Assembly: GCA_949775045.1 (NCBI GenBank)
Contig: OX459100.1
Span: 1,646,501 to 1,710,500 of the forward strand
Source of the DNA: Metridium senile
Lineage: Eukaryota > Cnidaria > Anthozoa > Actiniaria > Metridiidae
Reading direction: 5' to 3'
DNA length: 64,000 nt
The translations under genes were made by a program, and so were the position numbers. The notes beneath the pieces are model-generated. The model worked only from the letters and a program-made list of their open reading frames with translations, had not been told where the DNA came from and made no database searches. Below, piece by piece: positions 10,701 through 22,124 of the stretch (its first letter is position 1; every line of letters starts with the position of its first letter).

Positions 10701-13541
10701 AATATGAAAGAGCTAACCTAGACATTTTTTAAGTCGTTTACAACATTCGCGTCCGTGTTGTAAACATTACATATATTAATAATTAATAATAATTTATTAT
10801 TTATATAGCCCTATTTACAAGAAAAGATCAATAGGACAATTTCAATTACAGACAATTATTAAATAAAAACTTGTTCTTACTATTGTTTAAATTTATCTGA
10901 ACTGCCCCCTGAAAGGCTTAGTTGATACGAATAATTGAGGACAAGGTGCTGCCTTTGTAATTGCATCTGCAAATGGTTAGACCAAGCTAGTACTCTTGGA
11001 TAATGACATTGAACCAGAGGTCCCATCTAGTTTCTAACCATGTAGTAAGAACCACTGAGGATGTCAACATGGTCATCAATGCCTGGGCTTGTCTGAATAA
11101 CTGGGTAATTCTAAAATCACTAACCATATCTGTTCCCTTTGACAGTTTACCTTTTACGGTCCTTTTCAGGTTCTTGCTCTATAATTGTCTGACAGGCTTT
11201 GACAATTCTCTTAATTTATGCGTACCTTTTAGGGGTCATTCGTGAAATCGACCACATGTACAGATCTCTCCTACCACTTGGATAAAGGAAGTTAGCCCCA
11301 AACCCTCCATCCCTCTGGAGCCCTGGAGTGAGCCCTCTACACTATCAACAGGGGGAAGGTGGGACAACAGGAGGGGGAAGGGGGACAACAGGGGGAGGGA
11401 GTGTCATATTTCAGCAGTGCAAAAATGATTTTGTCATTGCTAGTTGTGCGAACAACTTTGTCAAAGATTGTAAGGTTGCCATGCAGTTACTTACTACATT
11501 GATATCAATCATCTTCTCCCACATCTCATCATCCAGGTCTTTCTTTAGGATAATACCAGCATTATTACAGACAATGTCAATGTGTCCATATTGAGAATGA
11601 GCCATCTTGAAGGCACCTACAATTAAAAAATTGGATTTATTTAAATCTAAAAACAATAGTTGCATGGTTTGTAAGTTGGATTAGATAATAACATAATCAA
11701 TGGTAAACATTAAATGCATACATGCTCAGTATTTCCAATAAGTATACCAATACATTTACATGTATCTATGTAAATTTACATGTATCTATGTAAATTTGTA
11801 ATTTAGTATGTAAGCCCCTAGATGAGCTCTGCTCTTGGGCAAACATATTGTAAAAAAATACGTTTAAATAAAAAAAAAAAAATACATTTACCTCTTAATT
11901 TAGACTAAAAAATAGAACTTAATAAAATAAATTTAGATTTAGGGTTTTTAGTGCTCCCATAAAATAAAACATAAAATGGGATATTTTCAAAGGATAAGAA
12001 TGACAGGAGAGCAAGGCTTGCTGGCAAGTGCTATTTTCCTATACATGCAAATTAATCCTTAGAAAATATTCTATTTTCATGTTCTCTACCATTTTTTATA
12101 TTTTCTTTTGCTAATATGTCAACATGCTCTTTCCATTTTCTGGACATCATTTTGGCACAGTTGATGGATATAAGTTAGGTTGGGTCATGTGACCTCTAGA
12201 TCTAGCTGCAACACCAAAGGGCCTATCACTCCAAAAATATCAAATATTATGTCATTCATCAACGCTATGTTTTCCTTAAAATTATAACTGAATTAGCAGC
12301 AGCAGCTATAGTTTATATCCAAATTACCTTCAAATTGGTCCTTGTTTGTTACATCACAATGAACAAATAGAGCTTTCTTCTCACCAAAGGTATTTTGGAA
12401 GTCAGTAGTTTGTTCTTGTCCTTTGTGCTTATTTACATCCAGCATACAAACCTAGACATATAATGATTCATAGATAGAAGAAATATAGACTGTGTCAAAA
12501 TATGACATCTAAATTATTTGATTAATGCACTTACAATGACTTGCCCCAACAGGGGGAGTGCGGGCAAAATTAGGCTATTAAACATAAACTTTGCCCGTAC
12601 CTGGGGTTGCTCAATGTTTTTTGACAATTTCATCACAATATTCTGCGTCCACAACAGTAATCACAGGTAGCCCAAGCTTTGTATTTGAGTTTTTTGAATT
12701 TTTTTAATTGAGGAGAGGGTAAGTTATGAAAAACTCGTTACAAACGACACACAAATACATTCTATGTAAGAAATGGAAGTTTTATTTAAGTATTTCTCTA
12801 AAAAAAAAAAAAAAAACTCAAATACAAAGCTTGGGCTACCTGTGCAGTAATTAGAAACCATATGCATTCTGATTGGTCAAGGCGCATGTTTTATGAGAGC
12901 ACACAGCACGGGCGAGAAAGGTTTAGGGAGAAAGTTCCACAATATTTGTGCAAGTTAGAATCAAAATGCCCCTGTCTCCCCTTCCTGTAAATAATTACTA
13001 GTAATGGCCGTCCTTAATTATATAACTAAATGCCTATAAATTAAGCCTGAGATGAGATGGATTGAGAATTTTTATACTATAGTGCTTCCAATAAAACCAT
13101 AAGGCTTTTAATAAACGTGAAAAATATGCTGTTAAAAGCAAAGTAGGACCTCAAAACTAAGTGAGATATATAACTTTATATGTGCAGACAAGTTACAGTC
13201 GATATTTCGATTACCCTGCAAAAACTATTCAATATATGTCGAGAAACCGAAATAAACTATCGTGATTCAATAGTAAACTGATTCAATGATACATTTTCTG
13301 TTAGAGAAAGCTGAGTTGATCAAAAAATCGAATTCGATCATAGAGAGATCAAAGTCTGAACTCATAAGTTATATATTCCCGATATATTGCTCGAATGTTC
13401 GTGTGTTTATTTTTGTACATTTTAATCAAATTGCTACAATAAACTTACATTTGCTCCTCTGGTTAGCAATGCTTTGCATATTTCTTTGCCTATTCCTTGT
13501 GCTCCTCCAGTAACTAAAGCAACTTTGCCTGCTATATTCAT
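7791..13541 (-). CDS. 15-hydroxyprostaglandin dehydrogenase-like short-chain dehydrogenase, gene 2 (7 exons)
   Basis: On the minus strand the exons are 13541-13449, 12451-12328, 11616-11495, 9882-9783, 9083-9007, 8464-8319 and 7914-7791, giving about 261 residues, close to the usual 15-PGDH length. Exon 1 has the dinucleotide-binding motif VTGGAQGIG. Exon 3 has VCNNAG. Exon 4 ends INVASIA with the likely catalytic Ser. Exon 5 has the active-site YAATK. The last exon carries [19 protein letters not shown], close in character to the C-terminus of 15-PGDH. It is expected to be a cytosolic NAD-dependent alcohol dehydrogenase acting on prostaglandin-like or other lipid alcohols; the substrate is inferred. 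It converges on gene 1, with 1.56 kb between the stop codons. Introns hold several small inverted-repeat elements. Confidence 0.87.
9349..9492. mobile_element. Palindromic MITE with a G-run in intron 4 of gene 2
   Basis: The left end TAATGCCTTCTG and right end CAGAAGGCATTA are inverted. The internal TAGCTAT/ATAGCTA and the G-run/C-run also pair. A nested inverted pair, GTAATTCAAAT and ATTTGAATTAC, lies in the loop. There is no open frame. Confidence 0.5.
10190..10270 (+). repeat. 23-bp tandem repeat, about 3.5 copies
   Basis: The unit GTGTCTTTATGATAAAGGTAC is repeated head to tail in intron 3 of gene 2. Each unit holds a small CTTTATGATAAAG palindrome. Confidence 0.65.
11140..11310. repeat. 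Partial copy of the GTGCGTACCTTTTAGGG inverted-repeat family
   Basis: TGCGTACCTTTTAGGGGTCA and the following CCTACCACTTGGATAAAGG match the right half of the elements at 14583 and 38119. Only one end is present, so it is a truncated copy. Confidence 0.5.
12655..12851. mobile_element. MITE with CACAGGTAGCCCAAGC ends and possible 7-bp target duplication
   Basis: The element spans 12662-12844 (183 bp). Its terminal inverted repeats begin CACAGGTAGCCCAAGCTTTG and extend through GTATTTGAG. It is flanked by CAGTAAT at 12655-12661 and 12845-12851, read here as a target-site duplication. It is non-coding; hAT-like is possible but hAT duplications are usually 8 bp. Confidence 0.6.
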
Positions 13542-14093
13542 GATTTTTCAAAACAAACAATGACTGAGGTTTGTTTGAATAGAATTTCGACACGAACACA
13601 GGAAGCCCAATACCGGTTTATGTATTACTATTACTCGATGACCTGTGCTAAATAATTTTTTTTTTATGAAAATATGATAAAGTTGGCAACGATGCGATGT
13701 CGTCAACTAAAACATGAATTCCAAAAAATATGATAATGAAGTGGCGGCTTGTTCATTATGGAGATATGTTATAGAATTACCCAAGGGGGATCATTGTTAT
13801 ATTGGTAAATTATCTTCCCTGTTTTCTCGCTCTCTTATTGGACGTTTCGGGGTCACGTGTCAGGAGCTAAAATCAATTGTTATATACCAATTTTCAAAGT
13901 TCATTTTCTCGCACTTTGATTGGGCAAGAGGGTATCACGTGAACGTGAACAAATTTGGATGTTCCGCGGCAACGACTCTCAGCGGGCAACAATATGTTAT
14001 TGACCGGGAATAACAAAACCGGAAGTCAATTACCGGAAGTCGATTGAGTAAAAAGCGGGAAAATCCCAGCACAAGGCACGCGTTTCAAAATCG
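13542..14093. other. Intergenic stretch upstream of dehydrogenase gene 2
   Basis: No convincing gene. The minus-strand promoter of dehydrogenase gene 2 should lie here. Open frames such as 13714-14013 have no recognisable content. Confidence 0.3.
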
Positions 14094-14353
14094 TTGAACC
14101 AGAAAGACAACAAGGAGGAAAGTAAGAGATTTGCAAGCAGAACAGAGGAAGATATTGAAAAGTTGTTGGACAAAAAAGAGTCTAAATCCACTAAGAACTC
14201 TTTCAAACTAGCCGTGAAAATTCTAAGACATTTTTGCTTAGGAAAAGGAGTTTCTGCCGACTTCGAAGAGCTAATCAAACCTGAATTAAACTAGCTTGTT
14301 AAAACAGTTCTACGCAAGTGCAAGAAAGCGAGATGGCTTGTTTTTTCTTTGAC
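14094..14353 (+). pseudogene. Crypton/KIAA1958-like fragment, broken
   Basis: A 66-codon open frame includes RFASRTEEDIEKLLDKK and a following KSTKNSFKLAVKILRHF helix, the kind of N-terminal segment found in Crypton tyrosine-recombinase transposons and the related KIAA1958/ZMYM-type proteins. The frame ends in a stop at 14292-14294. Just beyond it, in another frame, LLKQFYASARKRDG continues the same type of domain, so a stop and a frameshift separate the two parts. No catalytic recombinase domain remains. Part of it recurs at 37768, where the second copy of the large block begins. The family call rests on recognition and needs a profile search. Confidence 0.5.
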
Positions 14354-14582
14354 AGTTGGCTGATATAACAAAACACTTATAGACTGAAACCTCTAGAAAC
14401 AGTATGTTTTGTGGACCCTCGAAAATTATATTCATATAACTGGCATACTTTGCAGGCTTCAGAGTGTGGACTGTAGCATCCCTGGTACTTTTTCTCCTCT
14501 CTCTCTTTCCCAAATGGTCAAACGATGTCATAACATTTTAATTGGTTTTAATAATATGTTAATATTTTGATGGTATCACTGA

Positions 14583-14832
14583 TACCCGGGGGGGTCTCCC
14601 TTTATCTAAGTGGTAGGGGTGATCGGCGTACCTTTTAGGGTTAAGATATATCCTGTGCGTACCTTTTAGGGTCCATTTAGAGTTTTGGCTCAAAAATCTG
14701 CAGTTGTAAGGGTCGTTTTTGCTCTGCTTTATTTGTATCTGTGCGTACCTTTTAGGGGTCATTTTCAAAGTCTCCGCCGATCACCCCTACCACTTGGACA
14801 AAGGGAGTAACCCCCCCCCCCCCCCCCCCCCT
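14583..14832. mobile_element. Inverted-repeat element with three GTGCGTACCTTTTAGGG copies
   Basis: Imperfect terminal repeats of about 45 bp: GTCTCCCTTTATCTAAGTGG...GGGGTGATCGGCG at the left faces CGCCGATCACCCCTACCACT...AAAGGGAGTAAC at the right, ending in a C-run. The core repeats CGTACCTTTTAGGG three times. The same element sits at the matching place in block 2, so it predates the duplication. It lies just after the stop codon of gene A1. Confidence 0.6.
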
Positions 14833-14984
14833 CTCCCTGGACTGATACTCATCTACCCTTCTCTTAACAAACTGATCCACGACAATATGACGTTTAAGCT
14901 GGTTTTAATACCATGTTAATATTTGTTATTCATTCTATGGTAAATACACAGAAAAGGTTGGCGGAGTGAATGTTGCTATGGTAA

Positions 14985-17900
14985 TTACAAACTAGACACT
15001 ATGACTTTGAGAGTGAGAGCGCTTTGTGTTCCCATGGCAGCATTAATGGTGAATATCCCATTCTTGATACTGTAATACTCGTGATGCTGTTCAGCTTTCT
15101 TTAGACTACTTGTCTTTTCTTCACTATCTTTGTTCAGATTTTCTAGGTAAGCTTCATTAACCACAGTGTTCTTCTCGATCTATAAAATGTTATTGAAATA
15201 AAGTTATTGTGAGTTGCACGATCGAAATCAGTGTGGTTACGCATACAAAACATGAGTGTGTTTTTCTGCTTTGCTAAGCACAGATTAATAAATTATCTAT
15301 TTCATAATAAATCGTAATACGCAGAAGAAACGTAATCGTCAATTTTAAATTATAAGCTGTTTTTACATAAATGGAGCTGGCATTGTATAGAAAATTCGTT
15401 TTCTGCTACATAAGTGGCATAAATAATAAATGTTTAAGAATCACAGTCTCTTCAGTGATCGACCTCTCCCACTACAGCGTCTGATATATTCTTTTGAATT
15501 TGCTATAACAGATCGCGTTAATTTAAGGAATGTACACATCAATCAATTGAACAGTTCAAAATTCTACAAGCTGTAGTCAAATTCTGAAGATAATAATTAT
15601 TACACGCAATAAGTGGACGTACGCAGTGACGTAATTTGTTATGGTTTATTGTAATATTGTTATAAGAAGATAGAAAATAACAAAATATATTGTGTAAAAT
15701 CGGACTCCGTGCAAAATCAGTATTCACATAAATTAGATCTGTTAGATTATCTGTGTTTTTTGTAAGCGAACTCCTTACATTACTATTATGATTCTTTGAT
15801 AATGGAGCGTGATGGCTCCGAAACGTCAGAACAAGAATATCTGATATCCTTATTCAGTCTCTTTTTACTATTTTATGGGTCTCAAAATCGTTACTCAATA
15901 AGATTGTGAAATGGTTGGCAAGTTAGCATTACAATACCAACACTAAACACTAACCACCGCTTCTCTCACCTATCAAGGTTTGATCAGCGAGAACCGTGAA
16001 ATGATGGTCTGTCACTATACATACTAGCCTACTCCGCAGGCTACTCCTTTTTCTCCATTGGGATTCCTGTGGGATTTCCGAGGGTAGGAAGATTGGGGCC
16101 GAGAGTTTTTTTCCTTTTCACCACAGGAATCCCGATGAAAAGAGATATGTCTGTGATGTGTATAGACGACTAACCATACAATTGAATGAGATATCTTCAA
16201 AGTAACCAAACTGAGGCACTCTCCACATGATGATCAGGAAACTCTTGCCGTTACTTGATGCAATGGAATACGCTAGAGCACCCTCCGTACCTTCGTTACC
16301 ATCTGTTTGTAAACATATACATATCTATTTATCTATTTGAGTAGCTTCACTGACATTCTGTCTTGTCAAACTGTACTCACCCCTAAGGCACTGACCTGCT
16401 GTCTTGTCAAACTGTACTCACCCCACATCCCTAAGGTACTGACCTTCTGTCTTGTCAAACTGTACTCACCCCTCACCCCTAAGGTACTGACCTTCTGTCT
16501 TGTCAAACTGTATTCACCCCTCACCCCTAAGGTACTGACCTCCTGTCTTGTCAAACTGTACTCACCCCTCACCCCTAAGGTACTGACCTTCTGTCTTGTC
16601 AAACTGTACTCACCCTTCACCCCTAAGGTACTAACCTCCTGTCTTGTCAAATTGTACTCACCCCTCACCCCTAAGGTACTGACCTCCTGTCTTGTCAAAC
16701 TGTACTCACCCCTCACCCCTAAGGTACTGACCTCCTGTCTTGTCAAACTGTATTCACCCCTCACCCCTAAGGTACTGACCTCCTGTCTTGTCAAACTGTA
16801 CTCACCCCTCACCCCTAAGGTACTGACCTTCTGTCTTGTCAAACTGTATTCACCCCTCACCCCTAAGGTACTGACCTCCTGTCTTGTCAAACTGTACTCA
16901 CCCCTCACCCCTAAGGTACTGACCTTCTGTCTTGTCAAACTGTACTCACCCCTCACCCCTAAGGTACTAACCTCCTGTCTTGTCAAATTGTACTCACCCC
17001 TCACCCCTAAGGTACTGACCCCCTGTCTTGTCAAACTGTACTCACCCCTCACCCCTAAGGTACTGACCTCCTGTCTTGTCAAACTGTATTCACCCCTCAC
17101 CCCTAAGGTACTGACCTTCTGTCTTGTCAAACTGTACTCACCCCTCACCCCTAAGGTACTGACCTCCTGTCTTGTCAAACTGTATTCACCCCTCACTCCT
17201 AAGGTACTGACCTCCTGTCTTGTCAAACTGTACTCACCCCTCACCCCTTAGGTACTGACCTCCTGTCTTGTCAAACTGTACTCACCCCTCACCCCTTAGG
17301 TACTGACCTCCTGTCTTGTCAAACTGTACTCACCCCTCACCCCTTAGGTACTGACCTGCTGTCTTGTCAAACTGTACTCACCCCTCAACCCTTAGGTACT
17401 GACCTCCTGTCTTGTCAAACTGTACTCACCCCTCACCCCTTAGGTACTGACCTCCTGTCTTGTCAAACTGTACTCACCCCTCACCCCTTAGGTACTGACC
17501 TGCTGTCTTGTCAAACTGTACTCACCCCTCACCCCTAAGGTACTGACCTCCTGTCTTGTCAAACTGTACTCACCCCTCACCCCTTAGGTACTGACCTCCT
17601 GTCTTGTCAAACTGTACTCACCCCTCACCCCTAAGGTACTGACCTCCTGTCTTGTCAAACTGTACTCACCCCTCACCCCTTAGGTACTGACCTCCTGTCT
17701 TGTCAAACTGTATTCACCCCTCACTCCTAAGGTACTGACCTCCTGTCTTGTCAAACTGTACTCACCCCTCACCCCTTAGGTACTGACCTCCTGTCTTGTC
17801 AAACTGTACTCACCCCTCACCCCTTAGGTACTGACCTCCTGTCTTGTCAAACTGTACTCACCCCTCACCCCTTAGGTACTGACCTGCTGTCTTGTCAAAC

Positions 17901-19373
17901 TGTACTCACCCCTCACCCCTTTGGTACTGACCTCCTGTCTTGTCAAACTGTACTCACCCCTCACCCCTTAGGTACTGACCTCCTGTCTTGTCAAACTGTA
18001 CTCACCCCTCACCCCTTAGGTACTGACCTGCTGTCTTGTCAAACTGTACTCACCCCTCACCCCTAAGGTACTGACCTCCTGTCTTGTCAAACTGTACTCA
18101 CCCCTCACCCCTTAGGTACTGACCTCCTGTCTTGTCAAACTGTACTCACCCCTCACCCCTAAGGTACTGACCTCCTGTCTTGTCAAACTGTACTCACCCC
18201 TCACCCCTTAGGTACTGACCTCCTGTCTTGTCAAACTGTACTCAACCCTCACTCCTTAGGTACTGACCTCCTGTCTTGTCAAACTGTACTCACCCCTCAC
18301 CCCTAAGGTACTGACCTCCTGTCTTGTCAAACTGTACTCACCCCTCACCCCTAAGGTACTGACCTCCTGTCTTGTCAAACTGTACTCACCCCTCACCCCT
18401 AAGGTACTGACCTCCTGTCTTGTCAAACTGTACTCACCCCTCACCCCTAAGGTACTGACCTGTTGTCTTGTCAAACTGTACTCACCCCTCACCCCTAAGG
18501 TACTGACCTGCTGTCTTTTCAAACTGTACTCACCCCTCACCCCTTAGGTACTGACCTTCTGTCTTTTCAAACTATACTCACCCCTCACCCCTTAGGTACT
18601 GACCTTCTGTCTTGTCAAAATGTACTCACCCCTCACCCCTAAGGTACTGACCTGCTGTCTTGTCAAACTGTACTCACCCCTCACCCCTTAGGTACTGACC
18701 TGCTGTTTTATCAAACTGTATTTCTGTTATATCTTCGCCCTGTTTGATGACCGGTGGGGGTAGTACTGAGGCATGACCATGTAGCGAGTACCATTGAGGG
18801 ATCTTTAGTTCGCTATTGCTGAGAAGGTTTCTTATATGAATCTTTAAGGATGTTTCTTTCTGGATGCTTTTCCATACTGATGCCACTACTTTACCAACGC
18901 TTAGCATTGCAGCTGTGTATGGCTCTCTTCGGTCACCTGGAGAAAAACACCTGTGGTTATAGCATCAGTTCTTTTTCAATTTATCGGGACCAATAAGGCG
19001 GCTCCATACATTCTTACAAACATCAAAATGAAACATCAAAATGAAACTTTCGTATCTTTACAATGAAAATACGTTTTGACTTGTAAGCACAATTTTGCTT
19101 GCTCTTTCCGATACATGTATTTTGGTTCTGAGTAAACAATAGTTTAATCGCGTTACGTGATCAAAAGTGAAAACAATATATACTAACAATTGACCTACCA
19201 GAAACATCAGTATTATTTTGAGGGCTGTAATCGTATTCAATGGCAGCGTACGAACACACAGGCAAAAGAATCGCACTATTAACAATAGCAAGAAAATACA
19301 TTAGAGGCGAGACAAATGCTGAGCGAATAAATACCACTTACCAAAGAATAAAGAAGTAAACAACAGCCTTCAT
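14985..19373 (-). CDS. Gene A1: secreted actinoporin-like candidate, class A (5 exons)
   Basis: Minus-strand exons are 19373-19342, 19275-19199, 18936-18700, 16302-16175 and 15179-14985, about 222 residues, open throughout. Exon 1 (32 nt) and the start of exon 2 encode a hydrophobic signal peptide with a likely cleavage site near VCSYAA, so the product should be secreted. Exon 3 has NSELKIPQWYSLHG followed by PPPVIKQGE. Exon 4 has GTEGALAYS and FLIIMWRVP. Exon 5 has GIFTINAAMGTQ. The pattern of a Pro-Trp-Tyr-Gly segment, a PP-V-GE segment and a GTEG strand before W-VP, and the length, resemble the actinoporin-like pore-forming fold. That assignment is an inference; a novel secreted family is the alternative. 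Intron phases (2, 1, 1, 0) match genes B, C and D. Intron 3 is almost entirely a 48-bp minisatellite. The gene is divergent from gene B. Confidence 0.6.
15794..15827 (+). other. Weak hammerhead-ribozyme-like motif
   Basis: A GGAGC/GCTCC stem with a GTGATG loop is followed directly by GAAACGTC, as in the GAAA box of hammerhead ribozymes carried by Penelope-like elements. The opposing box is TTGATAA rather than CTGATGA, so it is probably inactive if it is a relic. It is identical in block 2 (39330-39363). Confidence 0.25.
16057..16137. repeat. Inverted repeat in intron 4 of gene A1
   Basis: CATTGGGATTCCTGTGG near 16057 and CCACAGGAATCCCGATG near 16121 pair, enclosing about 45 bp. It is also present at 39594-39674 in block 2. 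Confidence 0.5.
16349..18717 (-). repeat. 48-bp minisatellite filling intron 3 of gene A1 (about 49 units)
   Basis: The unit on the plus strand is TACTCACCCCTCACCCCTAA followed by GGTACTGACCTCCTGTCTTG and TCAAACTG. Read on the coding (minus) strand, each unit contains a near copy of the last bases of exon 3 joined to its splice donor CAGCAG/GTCAGTACC, plus a second donor-like GGGTGAGTAC. The array abuts the true donor at 18699. Because 48 is a multiple of three, long artefactual open frames appear on both strands. The corresponding array in A2 has about 10 units. Confidence 0.9.
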
Positions 19374-19504
19374 GTTGGAGGTATCAACCACGTTACTGCT
19401 AGAATGAAAATATATTTGATAGGAAAATGGATAAATTGGTCTTTCTGATTGTGCTTTTGTTTTCCTGTCTATTTTTGTTGTGGATTTGCCATGCATGTTA
19501 TTTT

Positions 19505-19645
19505 TACAAGCAAGCAAGCAAGCCAGCAAGCCAGCAAGCCAGCAAGCCAGCAAGCCAGCAAGCCAGCAAGCCAGCAAGCCAGCAAGCCAGCAAGCCAGCA
19601 AGCCAGCAAGCCAGCAAGCCAGCAAGCCAGCAAGCCAGCAAGCTA
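19505..19645 (+). repeat. (AGCCAGCA)n tandem repeat, about 17 units
   Basis: An 8-bp array 130 bp upstream of the gene A1 start codon. The corresponding site in block 2 (41172-41215) has only a few units. Open frames across it are artefacts. Confidence 0.85.
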
Positions 19646-19763
19646 ATGTAGTAACAATAAAAGTAAGTGAATATATATTTCTTTTGGTAACTTAGCAAGT
19701 TAGCAAGTAAGTACGTTCACAAGTATAGTAGTATAAAACAATGTAAAAGTGAATCAACGCTTC

Positions 19764-20537
19764 TTAAAGGCCCAGTATCGACCGGGATGCTTTGCGGCCG
19801 TTTGTTTTTGTTTTGAAATAGCGTTATTGTTAAATGGCGCTCTCTAATTGGCCAAAAACCGTGTGAGTTCAAAGTCCATGGCCGTACGGAGATGCGAAAA
19901 ATATCACATATCAACATACATGAAAGTAGCGAACTCTTTCGACGAACCTTTGAGCTTTTGAGTGTTTCTGAATATCCTTAAATGCATCCCTGAGAAGAAA
20001 ACTATCGTGTAATAGTATGCGGTGAATATAATAAAGGATTGGGCATGGTATGTTATGTGTATTTCTGTTGTCAGTATTATCAAAGTAACGATATTGATCA
20101 ACTCGATTTGTCCGCTTTGTTATTATTAAGAATCGTTGTAGTAAAAATATGTTTAAGAAAGTTGAGCTCCAAATATAAAGTTAATAAGTATTTTTAATGT
20201 CCATAGTATATTATCGTCTCGTCTGAGCAGCTCTATGGCATATTTTAACTGCTAGTCCGTGGATCGGAATGAGATGCCTGCGAAGCGGCCGAGTTGATTG
20301 TAATCTACTCAAACATCAAAGCTTGTTATACATCTATTTACGGAAAATATACAAAATATTGCGGCACAGATGTTGTAAAATACATAGAGAACTTAAATAC
20401 AGTGAAATGTTTTGAGATACTAGCAGGATTACTTAGGATTATTTGGATTGAGAAGGCATTATGAACTTTGATAATTTCGTGATACACGAAATTAGGTCGA
20501 GGCACGCAAAGCATCCCGGTCGATACTGGGCCTTTAA
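19764..20537. mobile_element. TTAA-targeting (piggyBac-type) non-autonomous element
   Basis: A 766-bp element (19768-20533) with perfect terminal inverted repeats AGGCCCAGTATCGACCGGGA and its complement, continuing through TGCTTTGCG. It is flanked by TTAA on both sides. Block 2 has the empty site CTTCTTAAAAAAAAAG at about 41333, with one TTAA. There is no transposase frame, so it is a MITE mobilised in trans. The TTAA target is typical of piggyBac; the family is inferred from this alone. Confidence 0.8.
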
Positions 20538-20799
20538 AAAAAAAGAATAAAAAAGACATAACAATGGGACGAAGACTAAGAAAAAATCTGAGCGCATGAA
20601 GGTAATTTTGATTCCAAAATATATTTTTTTTCTGTAAAATTACATTATTTGAATCTGATGATAGTTTCAGTAACAACAAAACATAGTTGACTATTTCAGT
20701 ACTCTTTTCTTATCAAGTTACAACAATAAAGATAAAAAAAGTCTTACCCACTGGTCTTACCACTCAGTAAAGCTATGCGACTCGTTCAGTGTCAACGTC

Positions 20800-21000
20800 C
20801 AACTGATAGTTAGCTGATCTACCTTATACACCTGTATATGGTGTAACGGTGGTTCTGACTTCATTTACCATCTCATAAGATATTGATCATCTTCATCCAA
20901 GCGATGAGCTACTGGTAGTTAACCGATATACCTTGTACACCTGTACATGGTCTAACGGTGGTTTGACTTCATTTACCGTCTCATAAAATATTGAGATAAT
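20800..21000 (+). repeat. Local tandem duplication of about 125 bp
   Basis: GGTGTAACGGTGGTTCTGAC...TTCATTTACC near 20838 recurs as GGTCTAACGGTGGTTTGACT near 20950. The flanking CACCTGTATATGG/CACCTGTACATGG and CATCTCATAAGATATTGA/CGTCTCATAAAATATTGA also correspond. It is also seen in block 2 (about 41620-41820). Confidence 0.55.
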
Positions 21001-21489
21001 GGTTACGACCCACTTATTGAAACGTTGCCATTGTTGCCAACTAAGGTTGATCGATCACAACCGTGAAAGGTCTATTGTTTGCTAAGATTTTTTTTTTTTA
21101 AACTTTTATACAGTGACCCAGCCTACATGATGAAGGAGCCGGTCCGTTTTTCACACGGCTAACAACCATGTAACAAAAATTAGTAAAAAAAAATTAGTAA
21201 TCTTGAGAATGTTAATGTCAAGTGAAATAAAAAGTTTGTACAATATTTTCATATACTTTATTTTGATATTGAAGTGACAAAGGTGTTTGTAAACCTGTTT
21301 ATTATATTGTGAAGGTGGTTGATTCAAGAAATCTTGTCAATAAAATTGGTTATATACTAAAAGGTTATTGATTATCACCCACGAGTATCAATAACATATC
21401 TTCTCAATCTTCATAATTAGCAAGCTTATAATAGACTTAAGTTGACCGGTAATTTGCTCTTTAAAACTGTCTCCTTTTTTTAAATCCAT

Positions 21490-21690
21490 TTATAGACTGA
21501 ATGCTAATATGGCTGCCACTTCATTCATCATATTTTTTTTAATCCATGCATGTTTTATATTTGATGACTACAAGAAAATCATATATTAGAATGACATCAA
21601 CAAAAGTAAAATGTTTGAGACAAAAATGTTAAATTCTTGAGAAGTTATGAGAATTTCAAAAGTGTGAAAAACGCCACAGCGAGGCTAGCA
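21490..21690 (+). repeat. Interspersed repeat, 5' region of gene B
   Basis: About 190 bp starting ATATGGCTGCCACTTCAT and ending GTGAAAAACGCCACAGCGAG. Related copies lie at 22970-23165 (gene B intron 1), 42350-42535, 43770-43960 and, in part, 46440-46600. It may mark repeated local duplication of the region around the first exon of the class-B genes. Confidence 0.6.
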
Positions 21691-22124
21691 AGAAAATAAT
21701 TAACACATACAAATCCCTGCAATTTTGATTCCAAACAGTTTTACTTGAAATATATCTATATCACTATTGTTTTGCAAAGCCATTGCATTTAATGAACACG
21801 TGCTGTGAACGGGTAACTTGAATTTAAAAATGTAATTCTTTGTTTTGACTACAGGTCGCTTTGTTAGAACTAAACGAATAAACAGGATCAATACTTTATT
21901 TACACTATGGAACGAATTTTAAGGAAACAGTAGACTTAAAAATGTACGATAACTATAGCTAGTTTGCGTCGAAGTTCCTAATTGTCCTCAAGAAACAATT
22001 GGATCGAGTAATAATGTGATACCTTGTTTCTATTTCATGGTTTTAGTGTTTTCGCTCGAGTGCAGGCTGCGTCAAAGGAAAGAATTGGAGTAAAATCCGG
22101 TACGATAACTAGTAATTATTAAAC

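Noticed and set aside
13714..14013. 99-codon open frame
   Set aside because: No recognisable domain; lies in the presumed promoter region.
16337..17251. 304-codon open frame of 16-residue repeats (and a 292-codon one on the other strand)
   Set aside because: It is produced by a 48-bp repeat whose length is a multiple of three, lying within an intron. Both strands are open for the same reason.
16349..18717. CRISPR-like array
   Set aside because: Units are contiguous with no unique spacers and the DNA is eukaryotic.
19338..19698. LACWLAG and KPASQQAS open frames
   Set aside because: Translation of the AGCCAGCA tandem repeat.
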